Assembly: GCF_025628885.1 (NCBI RefSeq)
Contig: NZ_JAOTIF010000014.1
Coordinates: 62,001-126,000, forward strand
Length of the DNA: 64,000 bases
Origin: Paraflavisolibacter caeni
GTDB taxonomy: Bacteria; Bacteroidota; Bacteroidia; Chitinophagales; Chitinophagaceae
Direction of reading: 5' to 3'
A program made the position numbers and the translations under genes. Numbering within the stretch: position 1 is the first letter of the stretch; every line of letters starts with the position of its first letter. This document shows positions 25,431 to 34,691 of the stretch, one piece after another. Below the pieces are notes generated by a model. The model did no database searches, was not told the origin of the DNA, and saw only the letters and a list, made by a program, of their open reading frames with translations.

Positions 25431-27830
25431 ATGAAGAAATTGATTTGTCAATACCTGTTTCGTACTGCTATGGTGATGTTGAGCATTTTCTTTTTTACGA
25501 TTTGCTCACAAGCTCAAACGATTGATTCTACACTGGCTACTTATTCTACCAAATACGCCCAGGAACGTGCTTATCTCCATTATGATAAATCGTCCTATGC
25601 TCCAGGTGAAACCATTTGGTTCAAGGCTTACCTGATGCAAGGGCTCGAACTTGCCGATGGCAGTAAAACTTTTTATATAGACTGGGTAGATGAAAAGGGA
25701 ACCGTGTTGCTACACAGCGTCTGCCCGGTAGTGCAGTCAGTCACCAACGGCCAATTTGATATTCCTGAAAACTATACAGGCAGTGCTATCCATGTAAGGG
25801 CTTATACCAGGTGGATGCTCAACTTTGATACTGCATTCCTCTACCAGAAGAGCATCCGCATTCTTTCTAAAACTCCTGCTACAGCTAAAGTAGCACCTGT
25901 TACTTCTCTGGAGTTCTTCCCAGAAGGGGGAGATGCAGTTGCAGGCATCAGAAACAGGATTGCTTTTAAGGCGGCAGATCAGTGGGGACGGCCGGTAAGT
26001 ATTAAGGGCGTCATCCTGAACAGTGCGGGAAAGGTTGTTGACTCATTGCGTTCAATTCACGATGGGATGGGATCCTTTTTCTTACAACCGGAAGGAAATG
26101 CCACTTATACAGCCAAATGGAAAGAAGCAAAAGGTGTTGAAAAAACAACGCCCCTTCCGGTGATCAAACCTACTGGTATTGCCATGCAGGTAGGCATTAG
26201 CGGTACCAGGCGTATTGTAGCTGTTAACCGCCCGGCAGATGCCCCCGACAACCTGAAGCAGTTATACCTGGTAGGCACCATGCACCAGAACATGGTTTTT
26301 AAGACAGGGGTGAACCTTTCAACGGAGCTTTCGGGAACGAAAATGATTCCTACCGAAACCCTTCCAACAGGCATTTTAACGATCACAGTTTTTGATGCAG
26401 GCTGGAATGCTATTGCAGAACGCATTACGTTCATTAATAATAATGATTATTCTTTTCCTACAGAGATGAACGTGGCACATTGGGGTCTCAGCAAGAGAGG
26501 AAGAGATGAGATTGAAGTTACGGTACCCGCCGGCATCACAGCGAATCTTTCTGTTTCAGTTACTGATGCTGGAATAGCGGCAGACAGCAGCAGCAATATT
26601 TTCTCACACCTCTTACTAACAAGTGAAATCAAAGGACGCGTGTACCGCCCTGCTTATTACTTTTCAAACAACAGCGACACCGTCCGCCAGCAAATGGACC
26701 TCGTAATGCTTACAAATGGTTGGCGCCGCTTTAAATGGGAAGATGTAGTAAAAGGAAAGTTTCCTACCATCACCTACCCGAAAGACAGCACTTATCTTAC
26801 GCTATCAGGGAAGGTAATAGGCGTACATCAAAGCCAGCTTGGGGCAGGCAGCAGTATTATCATGATTGTGAAGCAAAATGACTCTGCCTCCAAAATGCTC
26901 ATGATGCCTATTGATACCAAAGGAAATTTTTCAGATCCGGAGATGGTTTTCTTCGATTCCCTGAAGATCTATTACCAGTTTCCGAAGAACAAAGGTCTGA
27001 GCAGTGCTGATGTACGCTTTATGAGCGACCGCCTGGCAGCTCTTAACTACAGCAAAAACTTTTCGCCTTTTGCAACTATCTCCGATACGACTGGCAGTTA
27101 CCGTCACATGAAACTGGCAGGGGAAAGAGCCAGCCTGATGGAAATGCAAAAGGTGAAGATGTTGGAAAATGTGACAGTCAGCGCTAAAACAAAACCTACG
27201 GTACAGGTAATGGATGAAAAATACACATCCGGATTGTTCAAAGGCGCTGACGCCTACCAGTTTGACCTGCTGAATGATCCATTTGCGGCTTCTTCTTTGA
27301 ATATTTTCCAATACCTCCAGGGAAAAGTCGCCGGTCTCCAGATCACGCAAAGTGGAGGCGGTGCGTCCATGCAATGGCGCGGCGGGTCACCCCAGCTTTA
27401 CCTGGATGAAATACAGACTGATGTGGACATGATCTCGGGCATACCTGTTTCAGATGTGGCCTATATCAAAGTTTTCCGTCCTCCTTTTATGGGCGGTTCC
27501 GGAGGCGGCAATGGCGCTATTGCCATTTATACCCGAAGGGGTGGCGATGTGCAAAGCACGCCGGGTAAAGGATTGGCAAGCAATAAAGTGATAGGCTATA
27601 CGCCGATCAAACAATTCTATGCTCCTAATTACAGCTCGTTCCAACAGCGTAATGAGGAGCGTGATTTGCGGACAACACTATATTGGAACCCCATGCTGGT
27701 AACAACACCGGGTAAGCAAACCGTTATGTTTACCTTTTATAATAATGATGTTAGCCAGTCGTTCCGGGTAGTGATTGAAGGTATGAGCAGCGATGGCAAG
27801 CTTACCAGGTTGGAGCAGATAATGGAGTAA
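25431..27830 (+). CDS. Secreted MG2-like protein with TonB-receptor plug but no barrel
   Basis: A 799-residue exported protein with a signal peptide (MKKLICQYLFRTAMVMLSIF... ending SQAQ). The first part (about 30-140) resembles macroglobulin MG2 domains (YLHYDKSSYAPGETIWFKAY). The middle carries further beta-sandwich repeats. Residues about 610-705 form a TonB-receptor plug domain (SLNIFQYLQGKVAGLQI, PQLYLDEIQ, GGSGGGNGAIAIYTRRG). No 22-strand barrel follows; the chain ends about 95 residues later. Such proteins are widespread in Bacteroidota and unassigned. The start is at 25431, not the upstream TTG. The plug presumably interacts with other envelope proteins. Confidence 0.8.
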   Translation: MKKLICQYLFRTAMVMLSIFFFTICSQAQTIDSTLATYSTKYAQERAYLHYDKSSYAPGETIWFKAYLMQGLELADGSKTFYIDWVDEKGTVLLHSVCPVVQSVTNGQFDIPENYTGSAIHVRAYTRWMLNFDTAFLYQKSIRILSKTPATAKVAPVTSLEFFPEGGDAVAGIRNRIAFKAADQWGRPVSIKGVILNSAGKVVDSLRSIHDGMGSFFLQPEGNATYTAKWKEAKGVEKTTPLPVIKPTGIAMQVGISGTRRIVAVNRPADAPDNLKQLYLVGTMHQNMVFKTGVNLSTELSGTKMIPTETLPTGILTITVFDAGWNAIAERITFINNNDYSFPTEMNVAHWGLSKRGRDEIEVTVPAGITANLSVSVTDAGIAADSSSNIFSHLLLTSEIKGRVYRPAYYFSNNSDTVRQQMDLVMLTNGWRRFKWEDVVKGKFPTITYPKDSTYLTLSGKVIGVHQSQLGAGSSIIMIVKQNDSASKMLMMPIDTKGNFSDPEMVFFDSLKIYYQFPKNKGLSSADVRFMSDRLAALNYSKNFSPFATISDTTGSYRHMKLAGERASLMEMQKVKMLENVTVSAKTKPTVQVMDEKYTSGLFKGADAYQFDLLNDPFAASSLNIFQYLQGKVAGLQITQSGGGASMQWRGGSPQLYLDEIQTDVDMISGIPVSDVAYIKVFRPPFMGGSGGGNGAIAIYTRRGGDVQSTPGKGLASNKVIGYTPIKQFYAPNYSSFQQRNEERDLRTTLYWNPMLVTTPGKQTVMFTFYNNDVSQSFRVVIEGMSSDGKLTRLEQIME

Positions 27831-27851
27831 GCAACATAGTTCTGTATTTAT

Positions 27852-27886
27852 AAAGAAAACCTCCGCTTGTAGTGGAGGCTTTCTTT
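27852..27886 (+). terminator. Rho-independent terminator after the plug-domain gene
   Basis: AAAGAAAACCTCC pairs with GGAGGCTTTCTTT (27874-27886) across a 9-nt loop, with Ts in the right arm. One mismatch. Confidence 0.75.
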
Positions 27887-27971
27887 ATGTGAACTATTAT
27901 ACCAAACCGGATAATGACAAGAGTTACACGAACGAATGATATTGTTCAACATCGCTAGTCGTGAAAGCCGG

Positions 27972-27979
27972 TAGCTTTG
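27972..27979 (+). promoter_or_regulatory. -7 element (TAGCTTTG), possible carbonic anhydrase promoter
   Basis: Exact TAnnTTTG about 95 bases before the ATG at 28075. A TTG upstream is too far away (27 bases). Confidence 0.3.
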
Positions 27980-28074
27980 CCTTCACAAGCCACTTTATTT
28001 CTATATCTCCTACTTGCAGAGAGGCGTCTAATTGATTATTTGCCTATATTAATAATAGCTCAATTTCATTGTTT

Positions 28075-28758
28075 ATGAATAGAAGATCTTCATTTGCAGG
28101 ATATAAGTTTTCCTTCTTCCTGGTTGCTGGCTTATTTTTATTTGGCTGCAAAAATGAAACTCAACCTATAAAAACTAATGCAACACCCCTGGAGAAATTG
28201 TTAAGCGGTAATCAACGGTTTGCTTCTTTTCACCCTGTTCACCCCGATGAAACTGCCAGGCGTATGAAGGAGATTTCTACTGCTCAGCATCCCTTTGCTG
28301 TGATTGTTTGTTGTTCCGACTCACGCGTTCCACCTGAATTATTGTTTGACCAAGGTCTTGGAGACGTATTCGTAATCCGCACAGCAGGAAACGTGATTAG
28401 CGGGTTGGAAATGGGCAGTATTGAATACGCGGTAGAACACCTGGGCGTGAACCTGGTAATGGTATTGGGACATGAAAAGTGTGGAGCCGTTAAAGCTTTT
28501 GTTGATGGTGGGGAAGCACCCGGCCATATCAAAGATATTGTAGATAGCATTAAAGATGAGTTAGAGATCAAGACAGTTGCCAAGGATGATAAAAACCGCC
28601 TGGATGACTGTGTAAAAGCCAATGTGTTACATGGGGTTCATCAATTAGAAACCCAATCTGAAATATTGATCGAGAAAGAACATAAACATGAATTAATGAT
28701 AGTAGGTGCTCGTTATGACCTTGATGAAGGAAGAGTGAGTTTAATAAGTCACTTGTAA
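28075..28758 (+). CDS. Beta-carbonic anhydrase, predicted lipoprotein
   Basis: A 227-residue beta-class carbonic anhydrase (CO2 + H2O to bicarbonate). Zinc ligands are Cys80 (CSDSR, with the Asp82/Arg84 dyad), His133 and Cys136 (GHEKCG). A hydrophobic N-terminus ends LFLFGC, so Cys25 is a likely lipid-anchor site and the enzyme should be periplasmic or envelope-bound. The start at 28075 is chosen over an upstream TTG two codons earlier. Exported beta-enzymes are less common than cytoplasmic ones. The gene stands alone before the sigma/FecR operon. Confidence 0.93.
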   Translation: MNRRSSFAGYKFSFFLVAGLFLFGCKNETQPIKTNATPLEKLLSGNQRFASFHPVHPDETARRMKEISTAQHPFAVIVCCSDSRVPPELLFDQGLGDVFVIRTAGNVISGLEMGSIEYAVEHLGVNLVMVLGHEKCGAVKAFVDGGEAPGHIKDIVDSIKDELEIKTVAKDDKNRLDDCVKANVLHGVHQLETQSEILIEKEHKHELMIVGARYDLDEGRVSLISHL

Positions 28759-28855
28759 TGGGGTCATGAGCCGGACATCAAATCCACATATGGCCATTTA
28801 GCTTTCTAAGTGGTAAAACCGGATTTTCCCTTTTCAGTACCTTAGTAGTATAGAA

Positions 28856-29413
28856 ATGCGCAATTATTCTACGCTTACTGAAGAGGAATTATTAATACGC
28901 CTCCAGGCAGGCAATGAAGACGCATTCACTGAAATTTATAACCGCTATTGGGAGAAACTTCTTGCTATTGGTTATTACCATGTTCGAGATCAACAGGCTG
29001 CTGAGGATATTGTACATGAAGTAATGATCAGTCTGTGGATGAGGAAACGAGACCTTACAATCAACTCTCTGCAGGCATACCTGGCCACTGCTGTTAAATT
29101 TGCAGTGTTCAAATCAATTACCCGTAACAAAAGACGGAGGGAAATCATTGAAGGGCAGGCGCTCTCTGAACACATCTCGGATATAGAAGAAAAGCTCGAT
29201 GCTAAATTTCTGCATGCGTATATGCTGGGCGCCATAGAAGAACTCCCTGAAAAAGCCCGTTTGGTATTTAACTACAGCCGGGTAGAAGAGCTGACCATTT
29301 CAGAAATTGCTAGCAAAATGGATCTGTCTCCAAAAGCAGTGGAATACCACATGACCAAGGCCTTGCGTGCACTTAGAGAAACGCTCAAAAAAATAAAATC
29401 ATTTTTTATTTAG
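28856..29413 (+). CDS. ECF sigma factor (RpoE-like, FecI type)
   Basis: A 185-residue extracytoplasmic-function sigma factor. Region 2 is at about 20-60 (FTEIYNRYWEKLL, DQQAAEDIVHEV) and region 4 is the helix-turn-helix ISEIASKMDLSPKAVEYHM near 145-165. It is the first gene of an operon: sigma, FecR anti-sigma (30 bp later), STN TonB receptor and DUF4249 lipoprotein. By analogy with FecI, it should be released when the receptor signals through FecR and then transcribe this operon or a linked one. A near-match -7 (TACCTTAG) lies just upstream. Confidence 0.94.
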   Translation: MRNYSTLTEEELLIRLQAGNEDAFTEIYNRYWEKLLAIGYYHVRDQQAAEDIVHEVMISLWMRKRDLTINSLQAYLATAVKFAVFKSITRNKRRREIIEGQALSEHISDIEEKLDAKFLHAYMLGAIEELPEKARLVFNYSRVEELTISEIASKMDLSPKAVEYHMTKALRALRETLKKIKSFFI

Positions 29414-29443
29414 GGGTTGGCCTGGCTAGTGGTACTTCATCAT

Positions 29444-30403
29444 ATGACCGAGCAATATATAGAGGAACTCATCCAGAAGTACGCAGATGGAACTGCCACT
29501 GAGGAAGAGATTCTTAAACTAATGAAATGGTATCATGCTGCGCCCATTGGTGACGTTCTATGGCATACTACTGATCCTGGGGAGCAACAGCATGTATACA
29601 ACCGGATGCTCCGGCGCCTGAAGAAGGCGATAAGTCCGGGAAGAGCAAAGGTGCTCAATTTATCGTGGGCAAAGGTGGCAGCCATATTGGTGGTTTTCAT
29701 TGGCGCAGCAATGATGGTGCTCCGGTTTACAAATTCATTTTCCAGCTCCTACATAACAGTAACCAATCCACCTGGCAAAATAAAAATGGTCCGGCTTCCA
29801 GACAGCAGCAGTGTATGGCTGAACGCTTCAAGTACGCTGAGCTATGTTCCATCCTTCAAAAACAAGCGTGCGCTAAAATTAGATGGAGAGGCCTACTTTG
29901 AAGTAACCCACGACCCAGAACATCCATTTAAGGTTGATGCAGGTGGCGTGCAGACAACAGTTCTGGGCACTTCATTTAACATTAAAGCTTATGCAGCATC
30001 TAATACAACAGATATTTCCGTGGTTACAGGTAAAGTGAAGGTGACAAACAAGGCTAAAGACCTTGCTGTCTTAACCCCATCCATGCTATTGGAGTATAAC
30101 CGGAAGGATCAAACAGTACATACCAGGACTATAAATACGAATTCAGTAATATCATGGCAGAAAGGAATATTGCAATTTGAAGGACAAACGCTTGCAGAAA
30201 TAGCAAGTACCCTGGAAAGATGGTATGGCGTCACCATAATATTTGCCAGCCCCGGAATGCGCAATTGCCGTTACTATATGGGATTAGAAAATACTATTTC
30301 GCTGGACAAGCTTCTGGCTACAATGTCTGAGCTTACAGAAATGCAATATGCCTTCAGTAGTGACAGGAAAACAATCACTTTATCTGGTAAAGAATGTCAA
30401 TAA
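29444..30403 (+). CDS. FecR-family anti-sigma factor
   Basis: A 319-residue inner-membrane regulator. The cytoplasmic N-terminus (EELIQKYADGTATEEEILKL) is followed by one transmembrane helix (about 77-95, VAAILVVFIGAAMMVL). The periplasmic FecR domain has PPGKIKMVRLPDSSSVWLNA and GEAYFEVTHDPEHPFKV. A DUF4974 domain closes the chain (ISLDKLLATMSELTEMQY). The start at 29444 is preferred to an upstream TTG at 29417. It should hold the adjacent sigma factor inactive and receive a signal from the STN domain of the downstream receptor. Confidence 0.93.
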   Translation: MTEQYIEELIQKYADGTATEEEILKLMKWYHAAPIGDVLWHTTDPGEQQHVYNRMLRRLKKAISPGRAKVLNLSWAKVAAILVVFIGAAMMVLRFTNSFSSSYITVTNPPGKIKMVRLPDSSSVWLNASSTLSYVPSFKNKRALKLDGEAYFEVTHDPEHPFKVDAGGVQTTVLGTSFNIKAYAASNTTDISVVTGKVKVTNKAKDLAVLTPSMLLEYNRKDQTVHTRTINTNSVISWQKGILQFEGQTLAEIASTLERWYGVTIIFASPGMRNCRYYMGLENTISLDKLLATMSELTEMQYAFSSDRKTITLSGKECQ

Positions 30404-30440
30404 ACTAATACCTATTTAAACAGATCCAAGAGTTTTAACA

Positions 30441-33059
30441 ATGCAAAGAACCTTTTTCAAATTTTTCTTTTGCTCATTCATTATCCTGCTTCCTTTTAAT
30501 GGCATGTCTCAAAAGATGGAGGACGTCAGGATCAATCTTCAATTGAATGATGTTTCGTTAAAAGATGCGATCCGGTCTATTGAAGCTGTTACGCCATTTA
30601 AGTTTTTGGCTAAGGCAGAAGATATTGAGCAAGAACTCCATATTCATATTAATGCGAGCAATGAACCTCTCAATAAAGTGTTGGATAAAATATTCACCGG
30701 AAGGAGGCTGGAGTACAAACAGATAGATCAAAATATTTTGATCAAAAGAGTCGATCAGAAACACGCCCCTGTATCCCAAGTGAATGCAAATGCTGGTACA
30801 CAGAAATATGTACTCCATGGAACCATCAAATCTGAAAAAACAGGAGAAACCATTATTGGGGCAACTATTGTGGTAAATGGTTCCTCTGCTGCAACAATTA
30901 GTAATGAGTATGGCTTTTATTCCCTGACTTTGCCACAGGGAAATTATACACTACTGGTATCAGCTATAGGAATGATCACGAGGAAGGTGCCAGTGAATGT
31001 AAATAAGAATCTCAGGCTTGATCTTTCTATGATAGAGGATGCCAAAAGTCTTGAAGTGGTTACTGTTACTTCAACTGTTACGGCAAGGAGCCTTAAAAAC
31101 CCGCAAATGAGTGTTGAACGGATCAATGTCCAGGAAATTAAAAATTTGCCTGTATTGTTTGGTGAGCGGGATGTATTAAAAACCATCCAACTCCTGCCAG
31201 GAGTAAAGGCAGCGGGTGAAGGTAACAGTGGCTTTTATGTACGCGGCGGGGCAGCAGATCAGAATTTGATATTGCTAGACGAGGCACCTGTATATAACGC
31301 ATCTCACTTACTTGGCTTCTTTTCCACCTTTAATTCTGATGCGATAAAGAATGTAACACTTTATAAAGGTGGCATGCCGGCACAATATGGAGGCAGGTTG
31401 TCATCGGTAGTGGATATCAAAATGAATGATGGCAATAACCAGGACTTTAGTGTCAGTGGGGGCATAGGCTTGATCGCATCACGATTAAATATTGAAGGTC
31501 CCATTCAAAAGGACCGGTCTTCATTTTTAGTATCAGGGCGCAGGACGTATGCGGATGTATTCCTTAAAGTGCTTGGCGATTCATCTCTTAGAAAGACCCA
31601 GCTTTATTTCTATGACCTCAACGCTAAAACAAATTTCACCCTTGATGAAAAAAACAGGTTATACCTCTCTGCTTATTTTGGCCGGGATAAGTTGAGCCAG
31701 GATAAACTCGCAGGCATTAACTGGGGCAATGCGACCAGTACATTGCGTTGGAATCATATTTTCAATAAAAAGCTATTCTCCAATACTTCACTGATCTATA
31801 GCAACTATGATTATAAGATCAATGTAAAAACAGAATCCATAGATTACCAGATCCGTTCCTGGATCAGGGACTGGAATCTGAAAGAGGAACTTCAGTGGTA
31901 CGCCAATGCATCCAATACGATCAATATGGGCATCAATGCGATTTACCATACCATAAAGCCCGGAGAAATATCTGTTACAGGAAATACAGGCACCGTATTA
32001 CAAGGGCTGCCGGACCGCTTCTCACTTGAAAATGCATTATACATCAATAATAACTGGAGGGCTACAGACCGGTGGAACCTGGCGTATGGCCTGCGTGTAT
32101 CATCGTTCTCTATATTAGGTGCAGGTGATTATTACACTTTGGATGCAGGAGGCGAAGTGGCAGATACATTGCATTATGGGCGCGGGGAAGTGGTGAAAAC
32201 ATATGTAAACCCAGAACCAAGGGTGGCTGCCAGTTATCAATTGAACAACACAAGTGCCCTGAAAGCATCTTATACACGCAATACACAAAACCTGCACCTG
32301 ATCTCTAACTCCACCTCATCATCTCCAACAGACAAATGGATTGCCAGCACCAATATTATTAAACCAGAAATAGCAGACCAGGTAGCCATAGGGTATTATA
32401 AAAACATAAAGAATGCGTTGTATGAACTAACCATAGAAGCCTATTATAAAAAGATGCAAAATCAAATTGACTACCGTAACGGAGCGGAAGTGTTTTCCAA
32501 CCGGCCTATCGAAACACAATTGCTATTTGGCAAGGGTCGCGCTTATGGCATTGAGTGGTTATTCAAAAAGAAAGCAGGTAAGTTTAATGGCTGGTTAAGT
32601 TATACACTTTCAAAAACAGAACGCAAGATCGAAGGCATTAATAATAATGACTGGTACAATGCCCGCCAGGACAGAACGCATGATATAGCTATTGTTGGTA
32701 TGTACCAGTTGAATAAAAAATGGACCCTTTCCGCCAACTGGGTTTTCAACACAGGAGAAGCCATTACATTTCCAAGCGGGAAATACAAAGTTGATGGCGA
32801 AGTATATTTTTATTACAGTGAAAGAAATAGTTACAGGATGCCAAACTATCATAGACTCGACTTTAGCGCAACAAAGCAGCTCAAAAAGGGAAAACGTTTT
32901 TCTTCTGAGCTGAATTTTAGTGTTTTTAATGTGTATGGAAGGGCAAACGCATATCAAATAGATTTCCAGGAAAGTGAAGACCATCCTGATAAAACAGAAG
33001 CGGTAAAAACATCTTTATTCACTTTCGTCCCCTCTATTTCTTACAATTTTAAATTCTGA
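30441..33059 (+). CDS. STN-type TonB-dependent outer-membrane receptor
   Basis: An 872-residue receptor with signal peptide (ends NGMSQ), secretin/TonB N-terminal STN domain (about 30-105), a CarboxypepD_reg-like domain (about 130-210, GTIKSEKTGETIIGATIVV), a plug (about 225-340, FYVRGGAADQNLILLDEAPV) and a C-terminal 22-strand barrel ending SISYNFKF. The STN domain is the part that talks to FecR. Together with the sigma, FecR and DUF4249 genes it forms a trans-envelope signalling and uptake unit. The ligand is unknown; DUF4249 partners are not reliably linked to one substrate. Confidence 0.92.
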   Translation: MQRTFFKFFFCSFIILLPFNGMSQKMEDVRINLQLNDVSLKDAIRSIEAVTPFKFLAKAEDIEQELHIHINASNEPLNKVLDKIFTGRRLEYKQIDQNILIKRVDQKHAPVSQVNANAGTQKYVLHGTIKSEKTGETIIGATIVVNGSSAATISNEYGFYSLTLPQGNYTLLVSAIGMITRKVPVNVNKNLRLDLSMIEDAKSLEVVTVTSTVTARSLKNPQMSVERINVQEIKNLPVLFGERDVLKTIQLLPGVKAAGEGNSGFYVRGGAADQNLILLDEAPVYNASHLLGFFSTFNSDAIKNVTLYKGGMPAQYGGRLSSVVDIKMNDGNNQDFSVSGGIGLIASRLNIEGPIQKDRSSFLVSGRRTYADVFLKVLGDSSLRKTQLYFYDLNAKTNFTLDEKNRLYLSAYFGRDKLSQDKLAGINWGNATSTLRWNHIFNKKLFSNTSLIYSNYDYKINVKTESIDYQIRSWIRDWNLKEELQWYANASNTINMGINAIYHTIKPGEISVTGNTGTVLQGLPDRFSLENALYINNNWRATDRWNLAYGLRVSSFSILGAGDYYTLDAGGEVADTLHYGRGEVVKTYVNPEPRVAASYQLNNTSALKASYTRNTQNLHLISNSTSSSPTDKWIASTNIIKPEIADQVAIGYYKNIKNALYELTIEAYYKKMQNQIDYRNGAEVFSNRPIETQLLFGKGRAYGIEWLFKKKAGKFNGWLSYTLSKTERKIEGINNNDWYNARQDRTHDIAIVGMYQLNKKWTLSANWVFNTGEAITFPSGKYKVDGEVYFYYSERNSYRMPNYHRLDFSATKQLKKGKRFSSELNFSVFNVYGRANAYQIDFQESEDHPDKTEAVKTSLFTFVPSISYNFKF

Positions 33060-33061
33060 GC

Positions 33062-33862
33062 ATGAACATGATTAGAATATTATGCGGCCTTTCGTTTATC
33101 CTGGGTTTATGCTCCTGTAAAAAGGTGATAGACTTAGAGCTCAAGGAAAGTGATATAAAATATGTAGTGGAAGGTGCGATTACAAATGAGCCTGGTGTAT
33201 GTAAAGTTTATTTGAGTCAGTCCAAACAATTTAATGAAGACAATCAATTTCCAGGAGTAAGCGGGGCTGTTGTAACCATCAAGGATAATGGGGTGGAATT
33301 CCCTTTGATGGAGACTCAACCGGGCGCTTATGAAACAAAGCTGATCAAGGGAACACCAGGGCATGTCTATCAATTAACCGTTACAATCAGTAGTCATACT
33401 TTCACGGCTTCATGTACCATGCCGCAACCAGTGCATTTAGATTCACTTTATATTTCAGAAGGTCCTTTCGGGCAGTTTGATTTCGCTACCATACAGTATA
33501 AGGATCCTAAAGATCTCAATAACAGGTACAGGTTTGTACAATACGTGAACGGTGTTAAAGACCCGGCGATTTTTTTGGAGAATGACGAGTTTACCAATGG
33601 GAATTCTATTACAATGCAATTGGATAACGGGGTGAATAAAAAAGACGATCCCCGGAATATCAGGAGTGGTGATGAGGTAACAGTTGAAATGCTTTGCCTG
33701 GATGAGGTAATCTATAAATATTGGTATAGCCTGGACGCCGGGGGCGGAGATGGCAGTGGGAGCATTGCGGCTCCTGCAAATCCTTTAACCAATATCAGTG
33801 GAGGAGCACTGGGGTATTTTAGTGCTCATACGATCAGCCGTCAAAAAGTAATTGCGCCATAA
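33062..33862 (+). CDS. DUF4249 lipoprotein
   Basis: A 266-residue lipoprotein whose hydrophobic N-terminus ends GLCSCKK (lipid Cys19). The rest matches the DUF4249 family, beginning ESDIKYVVEGAIT and VSGAVVTIKDNG (immunoglobulin-like strands). It starts two bases after the TonB-receptor stop, so the two are translated from one mRNA. It is probably an outer-membrane surface partner of that receptor, analogous in position to SusD but unrelated in sequence. It ends 10 bp from the convergent slipin gene. Confidence 0.88.
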   Translation: MNMIRILCGLSFILGLCSCKKVIDLELKESDIKYVVEGAITNEPGVCKVYLSQSKQFNEDNQFPGVSGAVVTIKDNGVEFPLMETQPGAYETKLIKGTPGHVYQLTVTISSHTFTASCTMPQPVHLDSLYISEGPFGQFDFATIQYKDPKDLNNRYRFVQYVNGVKDPAIFLENDEFTNGNSITMQLDNGVNKKDDPRNIRSGDEVTVEMLCLDEVIYKYWYSLDAGGGDGSGSIAAPANPLTNISGGALGYFSAHTISRQKVIAP

Positions 33863-33871
33863 GCGCATTGA

Positions 33872-34639
33872 CTATTGATTGCCCCCCTTTTCACCACTCA
33901 TAAATGGTTTCAGAAAATCAATAGGAACCGGGAAGATGGTTGTGGAATTGTTTTCAGTAGCGATTTCTCTTAATGTTTGCAGGTAACGCAATGTCAATGC
34001 GCTAGGTTCTTCAGCCAATATTTTGGCAGCTTCAGATAGCCGCTGTGAAGCCTGGAACTCACCTTCAGCAGCAATCACTTTAGAGCGGCGCTCCCGCTCT
34101 GCCTCGGCCTGCTTGGCCATGGCCCGCTGCATCTCCTGGGGCAAGTCTATTTGTTTGACTTCCACGTTAGAGACCTTTACCCCCCAGGGCTCTGTATGTG
34201 CATCAATGATCTGTTGCAGTTTCTGATTGATCTTGTCCCGCTGAGACAACAGGTCATCCAATTCTGATTGCCCCAATACACTGCGCAATGTAGTTTGAGA
34301 TAATTGCGAAGTGGCCTGGAGGTAATTCTCCACCTGCACAATGGCATTTTGCGGCTCAATCACCCGGAAATAAACAACAGCGTTCACTTTAAGCGACACG
34401 TTGTCTTCAGTGATGATATCCTGTGGTGGCACGTCGAACACTACTGTACGCAGGCTTACTTTCACCATTTTGTCAATGATGGGTATCAGCAGGATCAGGC
34501 CAGGCCCTTTAACACCAATCAGCCGGCCCAGGCGAAAGACAACACCACGTTCATACTCTCTTAAAATACGGATGGCGTTGGAAATGATGATCAATCCAAA
34601 GACGACAACGACAATCAGAACTACCGGAATCTGTTGCAT
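33872..34639 (-). CDS. Slipin / SPFH-domain (band 7) protein
   Basis: A 255-residue stomatin-like membrane protein: one N-terminal membrane segment (about 4-22, [14 protein letters not shown]), then the SPFH domain ([26 protein letters not shown]) and a coiled coil rich in Ala/Glu ([21 protein letters not shown]). Slipins are paired with NfeD proteases in many bacteria, and the upstream gene here is NfeD, 52 bp away on the same strand. A role in membrane microdomain quality control is likely. In archaea the NfeD partner cleaves the slipin C-terminus. Confidence 0.93.
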   Translation of the reverse strand: MQQIPVVLIVVVVFGLIIISNAIRILREYERGVVFRLGRLIGVKGPGLILLIPIIDKMVKVSLRTVVFDVPPQDIITEDNVSLKVNAVVYFRVIEPQNAIVQVENYLQATSQLSQTTLRSVLGQSELDDLLSQRDKINQKLQQIIDAHTEPWGVKVSNVEVKQIDLPQEMQRAMAKQAEAERERRSKVIAAEGEFQASQRLSEAAKILAEEPSALTLRYLQTLREIATENNSTTIFPVPIDFLKPFMSGEKGGNQ

Positions 34640-34691
34640 AAAAGTTTATTTAATAGTTCACTTGTTTTTATATTATCCTCCAAATGCAGGT

